Shown one piece after another: positions 38,518 to 48,155 of a DNA stretch of 64,000 nt (position 1 is the first letter of the stretch; every line of letters starts with the position of its first letter). Position numbers and translations under genes: made by a program. The stretch spans positions 1 through 64,000 of IMG/VR virus record IMGVR_UViG_3300043410_000542; one strand, written 5' to 3'. The notes below the pieces were generated by a model. It was not told the DNA's origin. It worked only from the letters and a program-made list of their open reading frames with translations, and searched no databases. Origin of the DNA: a virus.

Positions 38518-41500
38518 ATGGCACAACAAATTATCGACTTCGGCGCATTCCCTAACGATCCTGCAGCCGATCCTATACGAGCAGCCTTTGCAAAGGTACA
38601 GAACAACTTCACGGACTTGTATTCAGCTACATTGAATACAGGTGTACAATCGCTTCAAACTGGACCTGGGTTAACTCAGAATAGAACGACTGGTAACGTA
38701 GTAATATCAGCAAACATATCAAATATCACAATTCAGACTGGACCTGGATTGTTTGTCGGCGCGGGCGTTGCAGGCACAAATAGCTCTGCTACTATCAGTA
38801 GTTATAACACCCCATTCGTTATTACCCTATCACCTAACGTTACTACTTCAAACATCACTGCGAGTAACATTAGTGGTACTATTAGAACTGGTGCACAACC
38901 TTATATCACATCGGTAGGTACTTTAACTAGCTTATCCGTAACAGGTGGTATTACTGCAAGTTCATTCTCCGGTAACGTAGTTGGTGGGCAAATTTCAGGT
39001 ACAATTACTGCACCTGGTTCTAACACACAAATCTTATTCAATAACAGAGGTAACGTAGGTGCTACTTCTAACTTAGTATACACTGGTACCACATTGACAT
39101 TGACTGGTGCATTGTCAGTTGTAGGTAACATCACAGCACGTAACGTAGACGGTGGTAACTTAGTTTCTGCTAACTACTTCCAAGGTACATTCTTGGGCCC
39201 TGCTGCTAACGCAAGTACAGTTAGTGCTAGTTCACAACCTAACATTACATCAGTTGGTGTATTGACTGGTCTACAAGTTGCAGGTACATTGAATGCTCCT
39301 AGCGTTCAGGGTAACTTGTTAGGTAACGTTACTGGTAACGTTATCGGTAACCTAGTAGGTACTGCTGCAAACTCAGTAACAGTTACAGCAAGTAATCAAC
39401 CAAACATCACTGCACTGGGTAACCTAGTATTACTAAACGTTGACGGCAATGCGAACATCGGTAACATTAGCGCAACGTATGTAACAGCATCATTGACTGC
39501 TGATGCAAGTAATCAGCCTAACATTCGTAAAGTTGGTTTACTAGACGGTCTACAAGTTTCAGGTACAATGGAAGGTGGCAACATCACCTTGACTGGTAAC
39601 TTAGTAGCTCCTAACATGAGCGTTACGACATTCAGTGCAACGTCAATGTCTGGTAACTTGGTAGGTAATGTACAAGGTAATATTTCTGGCAACGTATCAG
39701 GTAACGTATCAGGTAACATCAGTGGTAATATCTCTGGTAACATCAGCATCCCAGGTCAAAACACATACGTTGTATTCAATGATGGTGGGTTAGCTAACAC
39801 ACATAGCGGCATGTCATATAATAGAACAACAGCGTTGTTGTCTATTACAGGTAACGTTCAAGGCGGTAACGTAACTGCTGCTGGTATTATGTTTGCTACA
39901 GTTGCAGCCAACGTAGGTCGTGTAGAATCTGCTAGCAGAACTATCACACTTGCACCTAGCAATCCAATTACATATTCTGGTACAAGAGTAACAGTTAACA
40001 CAGCTTCACCTCATGGATTGTCTGTTGGAAATGAAGTCACGTTGAGTGGCATCACTGGTCCTACTCTAGGTAGTCCTACAAGTGAACCTAACGGTAGCTG
40101 GGCAATTGATACAGTACCATCAGCAACATCTTTCACAATCGTTACGGCAAGTACATATACAGGTACATTCGGTGGTACACAAGTATTGACAGCACTAGGT
40201 ACAGTAAGTGCAACTGGTACTATTAAAGGTGCTAACTTAGTTACAAACGGTTTCTTAAGTGTTCAAGGTAACGCTAACGTTGGTAACATCTATGCAACAA
40301 CTCACACTGGTGTTGCAGTATCAGTTTCCGGTAACGTATCAGGCGCTAACTTAGTTGCTAGCGGATTGTTGAACGTTGTCGGTACATCTAACTTGTCAGG
40401 TGGTGCAAACATCAATGGTACTATCGTTAACAACGGTAATATTACAACACCTAACGTAAACGTAACAACAAAATTAACCACACTAGACTTGTCTGCACGT
40501 GGTAACTTAGACGGTGCAAACATCAGTACTGGTGGTATTCTATCAGTAACAGGTAATGCTTCTACTGGTAACTTAGCTACAGGTATCATCGTAGCAACTG
40601 GCAACATTACAGGTGGTGCTGGCACTAACATCAGTATCGGTGGCAACTTTGTAACAACAAGTGGTGTACAAGGTGCAACATTAAGATCAACCGGTGGTGC
40701 AAACGTAGGTGGCACTGCTAACGTAGGTAGCTTAGAAACACCGGGCACAATTACTGCTACTGGTAACATCAATGCTAATGCTGCAACTGTTAACGCTGCA
40801 AACTTAGTTGCAACTAACTCAATGACAGCCGGTAATCTAGTGACACCGGGTACTCTCGCAGTAACTGGTAATGCGAACGTAGGTAACTTAGGTGCAACTA
40901 CAATGACTGGTGTAACTTTGATTGCATCAGGTAACGTATCGGGTGCTAACTTAGTTGCTAGTGGTTTACTATCAGTAACCGGTAATGCTAATGCAGGTAA
41001 CGTCGGCACTCAACATATTGTTGCAACCGGTGATATCACTGCATCTTCTGGCACACTAACATCTAACGTTGCTAACGCTAACTTAATCAATGCCGGTAAT
41101 GTACAATCAGGTAACATTTATGCAAACAGTGGTTTAATCAGAGCATTGAATCATACTGTAACTGGACAAGCGACATTGTTGCACGTTGCAGCTTCGGGTA
41201 CTGCTAGCTTCACTGGTGCTACATTCAGCGTATCTGGTACAGCTACATTAGGTGAAGTTCCTACAGTCGGTAACATTACATCGCAAGCAAACGTTCAAGC
41301 TGCAAACTTAGTTGCAACTAACACATTGACCGGTGGTAACTTAACAACTCCTGGACAATTGAGCGTTGCTGGTACAGCTAACGTATCACATATGACATTG
41401 CCTACAGTCACATTGACTGGCACAGGCAGTATCACTTCTATTGCATATAGTAGCACTACAATTCGTGTTACTACAGTAAACCCACACGGCATGACAATCG

Positions 41501-44247
41501 TGGGTGCAACAATCACGGTAACAAACGCATCTGCTACATCAAACGCACCTAATGGTACATATGTAGTAAGCAACATCATCGATCCTAATAAGTTTGAATT
41601 TATTGCTGCGTTAACACCATCAAACACACCATCTGGCTCAATTACAATTAGTTCTTCTACTACTATCGTAATCAAGCCATTATTGTCAAGTACTGGTTCA
41701 GGGTCATTCGGCGGCACATTGAGCGTATCTGGTAACAGCAACGTAGGTAACGTCGGTACTCAGCACGTAGTTGCGTCGGGTGACGTTTACGCTAACAGCG
41801 GTACATTGTACTCTAACGTTGCTAATGCAAACACTATTAATACAGGTAACTTAGCAACTACAGGTAACTTGTATGCTAATACTGGTTTAATTAAGTCTGC
41901 AAACAGTACTATCACTGATACTCTATCAGCATTGCATGTTACCGGTACAGGTAACTTAGTCTTTACTAATGCGGCAGCAAACTTCACTGTAGCTGCGAAT
42001 GCTAACATCGGTAACATTGCAAGTGTAATGCACATCAATGCGACTGGTGACTTCACAGCATTGAATGGTACAGTGAAGTCATTGAATGCTAACGTAACTG
42101 GCTTACACACTGCTGGCAACTTGAAGATTACAACTGATGCAAACATAGTAGGTAACAGTACGCACGGTAACATTGAATCGTTAGGTTTATTGAACGTTAG
42201 AGGTAATGCTAACATCGGTAACGTGGGTATACAACACATCGTTGCTACTGGTAATGCAAACATTTCCGGTGCAATCAAAGTTACTGGGCAAGCTAACGTA
42301 GGTAACTTGAGCTTCCCACCAACAGCAACTATAGCAATGTCAAGTGTAGGTTATTCAAGTACAACTATTACAGTTGGCACTTCTGCTCCACACGGTTTAG
42401 CAGTTGGTAACGAAATTATCTTAGCTGGTCTAACTGCAACCACGAATGCTCCTAACGGAATCTATTTGATTGCAACTGTCCCTAGCGACTCTACATTTAC
42501 TATTACTGCAACAGTAGCTCCGACAGGCGCTATTGGTTTCGGCAGTGCTACATTGACAGTACGTCCATTGATTACTTCACAAGGTTCTGGTATATTCAAT
42601 GGTAGATTAGTAGTCGGTGGTGATGCTTCATTGGGTAACATCCCATCAGTAATGCACATCACTGCAACCGGTAACGTACAAGCTGCGTTTATGGCATCAG
42701 GCAATGCTAATATCAGTTCTAACTTAAGCGTACTTGGTACTGCTAACTTGAACAACGTCAACATGACTGGTGTATTAGGTACAACAGGTGGTGCTAACTT
42801 CGGTAGCGGTAATGCAGTGTTCTATGCCAACGGTGCAGCTAACTTGACCGGAAATATCGGCGCACCTCATGTATTCGTTTCAGGCAACGTTGAAGCAGGT
42901 ATATTGAAATCATCTGGTATCATGTTCGCTACTGGTAACGTAACAGGTGGCAACTTAGTAACCAACGGTGTACTAGATGTTAAAGGTGATGCTAGTGTTG
43001 GTAACATCACTACGAAAGATATCAATGGTACATTAGTAACTGTATCAGGTAACGTATCGGGTGCTAACTTAGTTGCTAGCGGCGTATTGAAAGTTGCAGG
43101 TACTGCTAACGTAGGTAACTTGAACTTACCAAGTACATTAGTAGGTATCACAAGTGTATCTTATTCAGGTACGACTATCACTGTTGTTACAGCGACAGCA
43201 CATGGTGCATCAGTTGGTACAGAATTCACATTAACTGGTATTACAACATCAGGTGCTAATCCACCAAACATCAATGCAGGCGGTAACCCAGCATGGTTCA
43301 CAGTTACAAGCGTAACTAACACAACAACATTCGTGTTCACGGCTGCTGTTGCACCGTCTGGTACATTGAATACTAGTGCAGGTTCATTGAACATTCGCCC
43401 ATACTTAATCAGTACAGGTTCTGCTACATATGGTGGTAACTTAACTGCTACCGGTAACGTTGTTGCTGGTGCATTTACTGGTGTAGGTTCTGGGTTAACT
43501 TCATTGAATGCTAGTGCGATTACGTCAGGTACTATCTCATCTAGCTTGATCCCTACATTGAATCAAAGCACAACAGGTTATGCAGGTACCGTATCAGCAT
43601 CAAATCAACCTAACATTACAGCAGTTGGTCAATTGCTATCATTGGCAGTTGGTGCAGCAGGTGGAGGTGCGAACGTTAACTTGTATGCTAACGGTGCAGC
43701 TAACTTCAGTGGTAACTTGAATGCATCGTACATCAGTGCTAACGGTTCATTGCTAACATCTATTAACGGTAGCAACGTAAGTAAAGTTGGTACTGCAGGC
43801 ACTGCTGATATTGCAAACGATATTAAAGCAGGTTCATACACTAACATTACTGGTGTAGGTACATTGAACGCATTGAGCATGAGCGGTGCTATCACCGGTG
43901 TTACTAACATCACTGCTAGCGGCTTTGTAATGCACAGTGCAGGTACTGGTATTGCAGCTACAGGTACTACACAAGGTACTTCAACTCCGTTGACTAAACA
44001 GATTAACGTAGTTACAAGTTCAACTCCTGCAGTAAATGATGGTGTTATGTTACCGACAGTTGCAGCTGGTATGACATGTATCATCATTAATACAGCAGTA
44101 GCGAACATCAAAGTATATCCACAATCATCAGGATATGTTGATGGTTTAGCAGTTAACACACCATTCGTATTAGGGCCAGGTGCAAGACTAATGTTCGTTG
44201 GAACAAGTTTGACACAATGGTACACAATGACAGCAGTTTATGGATAA
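38518..44247 (+). CDS. Giant tail fibre protein
   Basis: 1909 residues. The N-terminal IDFGAFPNDPAADPIRAAFA and VQNNFTDLY is an attachment-type domain recurring in aquatic phage fibres (compare 47068). The shaft consists of dozens of short Gly/Asn/Thr/Val repeats of type TGNANVGNI, GNVSGANLVASGLL and NISGNVSGN, probably a beta-helix. Four copies of a 75-85-residue domain (starting YSGTRVTVNTASPHGL or YSSTTITV) interrupt it at about 39970, 41440, 42340 and 43146. The C-terminal 110 residues (GTTQGTSTPLTKQINVVTSS) lack repeats and could be the tip. Likely long tail fibre or whisker-type adhesin. Confidence 0.8.
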   Translation: MAQQIIDFGAFPNDPAADPIRAAFAKVQNNFTDLYSATLNTGVQSLQTGPGLTQNRTTGNVVISANISNITIQTGPGLFVGAGVAGTNSSATISSYNTPFVITLSPNVTTSNITASNISGTIRTGAQPYITSVGTLTSLSVTGGITASSFSGNVVGGQISGTITAPGSNTQILFNNRGNVGATSNLVYTGTTLTLTGALSVVGNITARNVDGGNLVSANYFQGTFLGPAANASTVSASSQPNITSVGVLTGLQVAGTLNAPSVQGNLLGNVTGNVIGNLVGTAANSVTVTASNQPNITALGNLVLLNVDGNANIGNISATYVTASLTADASNQPNIRKVGLLDGLQVSGTMEGGNITLTGNLVAPNMSVTTFSATSMSGNLVGNVQGNISGNVSGNVSGNISGNISGNISIPGQNTYVVFNDGGLANTHSGMSYNRTTALLSITGNVQGGNVTAAGIMFATVAANVGRVESASRTITLAPSNPITYSGTRVTVNTASPHGLSVGNEVTLSGITGPTLGSPTSEPNGSWAIDTVPSATSFTIVTASTYTGTFGGTQVLTALGTVSATGTIKGANLVTNGFLSVQGNANVGNIYATTHTGVAVSVSGNVSGANLVASGLLNVVGTSNLSGGANINGTIVNNGNITTPNVNVTTKLTTLDLSARGNLDGANISTGGILSVTGNASTGNLATGIIVATGNITGGAGTNISIGGNFVTTSGVQGATLRSTGGANVGGTANVGSLETPGTITATGNINANAATVNAANLVATNSMTAGNLVTPGTLAVTGNANVGNLGATTMTGVTLIASGNVSGANLVASGLLSVTGNANAGNVGTQHIVATGDITASSGTLTSNVANANLINAGNVQSGNIYANSGLIRALNHTVTGQATLLHVAASGTASFTGATFSVSGTATLGEVPTVGNITSQANVQAANLVATNTLTGGNLTTPGQLSVAGTANVSHMTLPTVTLTGTGSITSIAYSSTTIRVTTVNPHGMTIVGATITVTNASATSNAPNGTYVVSNIIDPNKFEFIAALTPSNTPSGSITISSSTTIVIKPLLSSTGSGSFGGTLSVSGNSNVGNVGTQHVVASGDVYANSGTLYSNVANANTINTGNLATTGNLYANTGLIKSANSTITDTLSALHVTGTGNLVFTNAAANFTVAANANIGNIASVMHINATGDFTALNGTVKSLNANVTGLHTAGNLKITTDANIVGNSTHGNIESLGLLNVRGNANIGNVGIQHIVATGNANISGAIKVTGQANVGNLSFPPTATIAMSSVGYSSTTITVGTSAPHGLAVGNEIILAGLTATTNAPNGIYLIATVPSDSTFTITATVAPTGAIGFGSATLTVRPLITSQGSGIFNGRLVVGGDASLGNIPSVMHITATGNVQAAFMASGNANISSNLSVLGTANLNNVNMTGVLGTTGGANFGSGNAVFYANGAANLTGNIGAPHVFVSGNVEAGILKSSGIMFATGNVTGGNLVTNGVLDVKGDASVGNITTKDINGTLVTVSGNVSGANLVASGVLKVAGTANVGNLNLPSTLVGITSVSYSGTTITVVTATAHGASVGTEFTLTGITTSGANPPNINAGGNPAWFTVTSVTNTTTFVFTAAVAPSGTLNTSAGSLNIRPYLISTGSATYGGNLTATGNVVAGAFTGVGSGLTSLNASAITSGTISSSLIPTLNQSTTGYAGTVSASNQPNITAVGQLLSLAVGAAGGGANVNLYANGAANFSGNLNASYISANGSLLTSINGSNVSKVGTAGTADIANDIKAGSYTNITGVGTLNALSMSGAITGVTNITASGFVMHSAGTGIAATGTTQGTSTPLTKQINVVTSSTPAVNDGVMLPTVAAGMTCIIINTAVANIKVYPQSSGYVDGLAVNTPFVLGPGARLMFVGTSLTQWYTMTAVYG
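39969..40195 (+). repeat. Fibre inserted domain, copy 1
   Basis: Encodes the YSGTRVTVNTASPHGLSVGN module, first of four in the giant fibre; each has a turn with PHGL/PHGM/AHGA followed by a Gly-Asn-rich loop and a FTI/FEF/FVF strand. Confidence 0.65.
41440..41680 (+). repeat. Fibre inserted domain, copy 2
   Basis: Second copy: YSSTTIRVTTVNPHGMTIVG through APNGTYVVSNIIDPNKFEF. Same order of motifs as copies 1, 3 and 4. Confidence 0.65.
42339..42580 (+). repeat. Fibre inserted domain, copy 3
   Basis: Third copy: YSSTTITVGTSAPHGLAVGN through APNGIYLIATVPSDSTFTI, ending in a VRPLITSQGSG strand like copy 4. Confidence 0.65.
43146..43415 (+). repeat. Fibre inserted domain, copy 4
   Basis: Fourth copy: YSGTTITVVTATAHGASVGT with a longer Asn/Pro/Gly loop, ending NIRPYLISTGSA. 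Confidence 0.65.
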
Positions 44248-44259
44248 TAAGGAAATATT

Positions 44260-44883
44260 ATGATTACAGTAGATTTATTACAGGCACTATGCCCAAAGAC
44301 AAAGCGTTCAGTTTTAGAATTGTACGCACAACCTCTACACGAAGTTGCAACATACTACGATATGTATGATAATATGCATCGTGCGGCCGCATTCGTTGCT
44401 CAGACAGCACACGAATCAGGTGGCTTTAATTTTGTTAAAGAAAACTTGAACTACAGTGCTAAAGGTTTGATGGGTACTTTCAAAAAGTACTTCCCTAACG
44501 AAGCAATTGCTAAAGAGTATGAGCGTAAACCAGAGAAGATTGCTAACAGAGTTTATGCTAATCGTATGTCTAATGGCGATGAAGCATCAGGTGATGGCTA
44601 CAAGTTCTGTGGTCGTGGTTTGATTCAATTGACTGGTCGTGCTAACTATACAAAGTTTGCAGAAGACTTGGGTATCAGCTTAGATGAAACAGTAGCATAC
44701 CTAGAAACACCAGAAGGTGCTGTAAGTTCAGCTGGTTGGTTCTGGGACAATAACAACTTGAACAGCTATTGCGACAAAGACGATTTTGTTACATTGACAA
44801 AACGTATCAACGGCGGTACTATTGGATTAGAAGATAGACAACATCATTATCACATTGCACTAGACTTGTTACAAGGTCATTAA
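44260..44883 (+). CDS. Endolysin, GH19 chitinase-like
   Basis: Predicted peptidoglycan hydrolase of the glycoside hydrolase 19 fold, 207 residues. AAFVAQTAHESGGF holds the catalytic acid (E52) and KENLNYSAKGL the second Glu (E61). FCGRGLIQLTGRANYTKFA is the family's signature, and FWDNNNLNSYCDK and LTKRINGGTIGLEDR follow as expected. No signal peptide, so export needs a holin (see 53091) or the domain is carried on the virion. It lies 12 bases after the giant fibre and one base before a tail protein, an unusual place for a lysis gene. Confidence 0.87.
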   Translation: MITVDLLQALCPKTKRSVLELYAQPLHEVATYYDMYDNMHRAAAFVAQTAHESGGFNFVKENLNYSAKGLMGTFKKYFPNEAIAKEYERKPEKIANRVYANRMSNGDEASGDGYKFCGRGLIQLTGRANYTKFAEDLGISLDETVAYLETPEGAVSSAGWFWDNNNLNSYCDKDDFVTLTKRINGGTIGLEDRQHHYHIALDLLQGH

Positions 44884-44884
44884 T

Positions 44885-47044
44885 ATGTCACAACCAGTAT
44901 GGAAAACGCAAGCAGGTAGCTTAGGAACATACCCTACAGGAATCCCGATATCTATTCAATTAGCAGCGACTCCTGAAATACCTGCGACAATGGTATCATA
45001 TACGTTGTTGAGTGGTAACTTACCAGCTGGTGCATTGACCTTAAGTTATTCAGGATTGTTGTCGGGAACTCCTGACAATATTTCAACTGAAGAAACATCT
45101 ACGTTTACAATACGTGCCAAAGATGATTTGAACAACATAAGAGACAGAACATTTTCGTTGACTGTATCAGGATCTAATCGTCCTACGTTTACAGTTCCAC
45201 CTGGTGAACTGTTGCACATACAAGACAGTGTTTATGTAGAGTATCATCTAAGTTATTCTAATCCTATCAGTGACAATGAAGTTACTGTATCAGTATCATC
45301 TGGTAGTTTGCCACCTGGTCTGTATATGGATCCTAAGGGTATCATTAAGGGATATCCTGAGATTCCCGTAATGGCTGATAGAAGCCCTACAACTACAGTG
45401 TCTACATTCTCAGTGCAATTGAGAAGTGCGCTGGGCGATGATTTGACTGTATATTCAATAACCATTATGAATCAGCAATTACGCAATCCACCTAATACAC
45501 GATTGCCTGTAATTCTAAATAAGAAACCATTGAGCGAGCCTATTGCTAATGATGACTTGAACTACGATTTTTATTTGTTGAACAATAAACAGATTCCCAC
45601 TATTCGTGCGAATGAAAACTTCTCATTCAAAATCATAGGTCATGACTTTGACCGAAATGAACTTCAGTATCATTACGGTGATTTGCCACCTGGACTAGTC
45701 GGAGATCCTAGCACAGGCTGGATAACAGGTGCACCTGTTCTTCCTGATTTCTCCATTAAGAGATACGATGTTACTGTCAGCGTAGCTAAGAAATTTGCTT
45801 TGGGTATTACCAGTCGCCCTGAAACATTCACCATACTTGTAACTAATCAAGTACCAGAAGATATTGTATGGGTAACTAAACCTGACTTGGGTACTATCTT
45901 TAATGGCACTGTCAGTACCATGACACTAGAAGCAACTTCTACGTTGGATTTGGTTTATAGAATAACAGATGGATCATTGCCACCTAACTTAGTATTATTA
46001 GATACAGGTGAGATAGTAGGTCGTGTAGCAGAACAACCAACCGAGTATATCTTGCCAGAAGGTGCAGATACATTATACACATTTACAGTAGAAGCGTTGA
46101 ACCCAAACAATCCTGCATTGTCTAAGTTTCAAACATTTACTCTCGTTGTAAATCAGTATTACCCTGAACCTTTAGAGAACGTATATTTTAAGGCAGCATC
46201 GTCAATCAAAGAGAAAAGAACAATTCATAGTTTGTTGACAAATGAAGCTATCATCCCTACTGAGATGTTATACAGACCACGAGATCCGTATTACGGTAAG
46301 GCAACAGATGTTAGAATCATTCAAGCATATGGCATGAAAGCTAGCACTGTAAATGATTACGTCAATGCTGTAAGAGAGAACCACTATCAACGAACAATCG
46401 TATTGGGCGAGATACAAACCGCAGTTGCTACAGACGCACACGGCAATGTAATCTACGAAGTTGTCTACAGTAAAGTTATGGATGACTTAGTAAATGAAAA
46501 AGACGTTAGTGTATCAAAAACTTTGATATGGCCTAGACCTATCAATTTACGTTTAGGTCCATGGACTATCAATAATTCTTCAATCAAACCTAAAGAAATG
46601 AGGACGTTGCATACTAACTTAAGTCCTGGCAATATCAGTTCTTTGAACACCGGTAGTTTGGAGAATATGCGTAAAGAGCTAACAGATAATATAAGCCAAA
46701 ACGTAGATAGTCGCTTGTTGCCACAATGGATGGTAACACAACAAACAGATAGCACAACATTGGGCTTCACATTAGCATGGGTAATCTGCTACACAAAGCC
46801 AGGAATGTCTGCCACTATCAAAAACAACATTGAGACATTGTGGGGTCACAAACTCAATGAAATCGACTTTACAATAGATAGATATGTAGTCGATAAGAGT
46901 GCAACCTATAATTGGAACACAAATCTTGCTGTTCCTACATGGAACTCATTACCTAGCGGAGTTCCGGTGCCCGATCCATTCGATTCTAATGACATTGTAG
47001 TTCTATTCCCTAGAAAAACAATTTTGCCTAAAGAAATCGAATAA
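44885..47044 (+). CDS. Tail/baseplate protein with putative Ig (He_PIG) repeats
   Basis: 719 residues. It repeats a putative-Ig motif of type SGNLPAGALTLSYSGLLSGT, SGSLPPGLYMDPKGIIKGYP, YGDLPPGLVGDPSTGWITGA and DGSLPPNLVLLDTGEIVGR, about 100 residues apart (four domains, residues 1-430). The C-terminal 290 residues are alpha-beta with an RIIQAYGMKASTVNDYVNAV region and look like a separate virion domain. Likely exposed tail or fibre-connector protein binding carbohydrate or other tail parts. Co-transcribed with endolysin. Confidence 0.72.
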   Translation: MSQPVWKTQAGSLGTYPTGIPISIQLAATPEIPATMVSYTLLSGNLPAGALTLSYSGLLSGTPDNISTEETSTFTIRAKDDLNNIRDRTFSLTVSGSNRPTFTVPPGELLHIQDSVYVEYHLSYSNPISDNEVTVSVSSGSLPPGLYMDPKGIIKGYPEIPVMADRSPTTTVSTFSVQLRSALGDDLTVYSITIMNQQLRNPPNTRLPVILNKKPLSEPIANDDLNYDFYLLNNKQIPTIRANENFSFKIIGHDFDRNELQYHYGDLPPGLVGDPSTGWITGAPVLPDFSIKRYDVTVSVAKKFALGITSRPETFTILVTNQVPEDIVWVTKPDLGTIFNGTVSTMTLEATSTLDLVYRITDGSLPPNLVLLDTGEIVGRVAEQPTEYILPEGADTLYTFTVEALNPNNPALSKFQTFTLVVNQYYPEPLENVYFKAASSIKEKRTIHSLLTNEAIIPTEMLYRPRDPYYGKATDVRIIQAYGMKASTVNDYVNAVRENHYQRTIVLGEIQTAVATDAHGNVIYEVVYSKVMDDLVNEKDVSVSKTLIWPRPINLRLGPWTINNSSIKPKEMRTLHTNLSPGNISSLNTGSLENMRKELTDNISQNVDSRLLPQWMVTQQTDSTTLGFTLAWVICYTKPGMSATIKNNIETLWGHKLNEIDFTIDRYVVDKSATYNWNTNLAVPTWNSLPSGVPVPDPFDSNDIVVLFPRKTILPKEIE

Positions 47045-47050
47045 TAAATA
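47043..47050 (+). promoter_or_regulatory. Late promoter
   Basis: AATAAATA overlapping the previous stop, 17 bases before ATG 47068. Confidence 0.62.
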
Positions 47051-47067
47051 CATCACGGAACAACAAT

Positions 47068-47874
47068 ATGAGCGCAATCAACACTAACAGCATTAATGTA
47101 AATTATCCAACTCCCGGAGTCAACAACAGTACTCAGGGTTTCAGAGATAACTTTGCTGGAATCAAAAATAACTTAGATACTATCAAGACTGAGATTACTG
47201 ATATCCAAAGCAAAGCAGTAGTTAAAACAGGTTTAAACGGAGTAACGTTGAACAATGACATGGCTAACACATTGATTAGCAATGCATTAGTACGTTCATT
47301 CAGAGCATCGACTTACCCATTGGGTAATGACTTGCAAGGAACTGTCATTGTTGACGTATCTAAAGGTGATGTGCAGTATGGTACTATTGTTGCTGATACT
47401 ACAATCAACTTTGGTGGATGGGCACCCACTAACACACAAAGTAATGTTCAATTGAATTTGACAATTGCAAACTCTGCGGCAATAATCCACTTCCCTGATA
47501 GCAATTATCAAAACCAAGTATTAGTATCTGGTATGACTAAGACTGCGTTCGTGCTAGAAAACTACGAATCTGAATCTACAATCAGCGGTGCTAACGAAAC
47601 ATTGACAAATCAAGTCGCTATCCCTGTTGGAGTGACAGAACTACAATACACATTCAGTACAACAGATTGCGGAACAACAATTGACATTTACCCACTAAAC
47701 AGAAGTCAATCTGCAAGTAGAGTTACACTTAGATCACCTTCAGCAGTGGGACTTCCAGGTGACCAAGCTGGCGCCATATGTGTTGCTGACAACTTGCTAT
47801 ATGTATGTGTTGGTACATATGATGGTAGCACACCTATCTGGGGCTACACTCCTCTATACGCAGTAGGTAGTTAA
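47068..47874 (+). CDS. Short tail-fibre-like structural protein
   Basis: 268 residues. The N terminus NTNSINVNYPTPGVNNSTQG followed by FRDNFAGIKNNLDTIKTEI is an attachment domain plus helix frequent in aquatic phage fibres, analogous to the opening of the giant fibre. The middle is beta-rich; the C-terminal GAICVADNLLYVCVGTYDGS and PIWGYTPL resembles the end of trimeric fibre tips. Late promoter upstream. Confidence 0.68.
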   Translation: MSAINTNSINVNYPTPGVNNSTQGFRDNFAGIKNNLDTIKTEITDIQSKAVVKTGLNGVTLNNDMANTLISNALVRSFRASTYPLGNDLQGTVIVDVSKGDVQYGTIVADTTINFGGWAPTNTQSNVQLNLTIANSAAIIHFPDSNYQNQVLVSGMTKTAFVLENYESESTISGANETLTNQVAIPVGVTELQYTFSTTDCGTTIDIYPLNRSQSASRVTLRSPSAVGLPGDQAGAICVADNLLYVCVGTYDGSTPIWGYTPLYAVGS

Positions 47875-47875
47875 T

Positions 47876-48109
47876 ATGTCACATCCCTTCATGCCTGATA
47901 TATCTGGTAAGTCGATGGAAGAAATTCAGAATTCGATACAAGACCTAACGAGCAAACTCACATTCGCATATAGAATGGGCAAGCCTATGATGGTCAATCA
48001 GATTCAGATGGTACTTGAAGGGTACAAGACTGAATACGCAAAGAAAATGGATGAGCTTTACAAGAAGCAAAACATCCAAAATAAAATTAGCATCAATAAT
48101 TCCAAATAA
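47876..48109 (+). CDS. Small helical hypothetical protein
   Basis: Unknown function, 77 residues, helical throughout (MEEIQNSIQDLTSKLTFAYR) with a basic C terminus. Starts one base after the fibre stop. Possibly a fibre assembly factor or chaperone, from position only. Confidence 0.57.
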   Translation: MSHPFMPDISGKSMEEIQNSIQDLTSKLTFAYRMGKPMMVNQIQMVLEGYKTEYAKKMDELYKKQNIQNKISINNSK

Positions 48110-48122
48110 GGGCAAATCGCTC

Positions 48123-48150
48123 TTGCTTTTTGTTAAGTCTATGTTATAAT
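48123..48150 (+). promoter_or_regulatory. Sigma70-like leaderless promoter
   Basis: TTGCTT (48123-48128), 16-base spacer, TATAAT (48145-48150), five bases before ATG 48156. Transcription would start within the start codon region. No clear dyad here. Confidence 0.6.
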
Positions 48151-48155
48151 AGGCT

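Noticed and set aside
38901-44225. Many long minus-strand frames opposite the giant fibre
   Set aside because: They result from the codon bias of Gly/Asn/Thr/Val repeats on the plus strand; all are hydrophobic, Pro/Val/Thr-rich and lack start signals.
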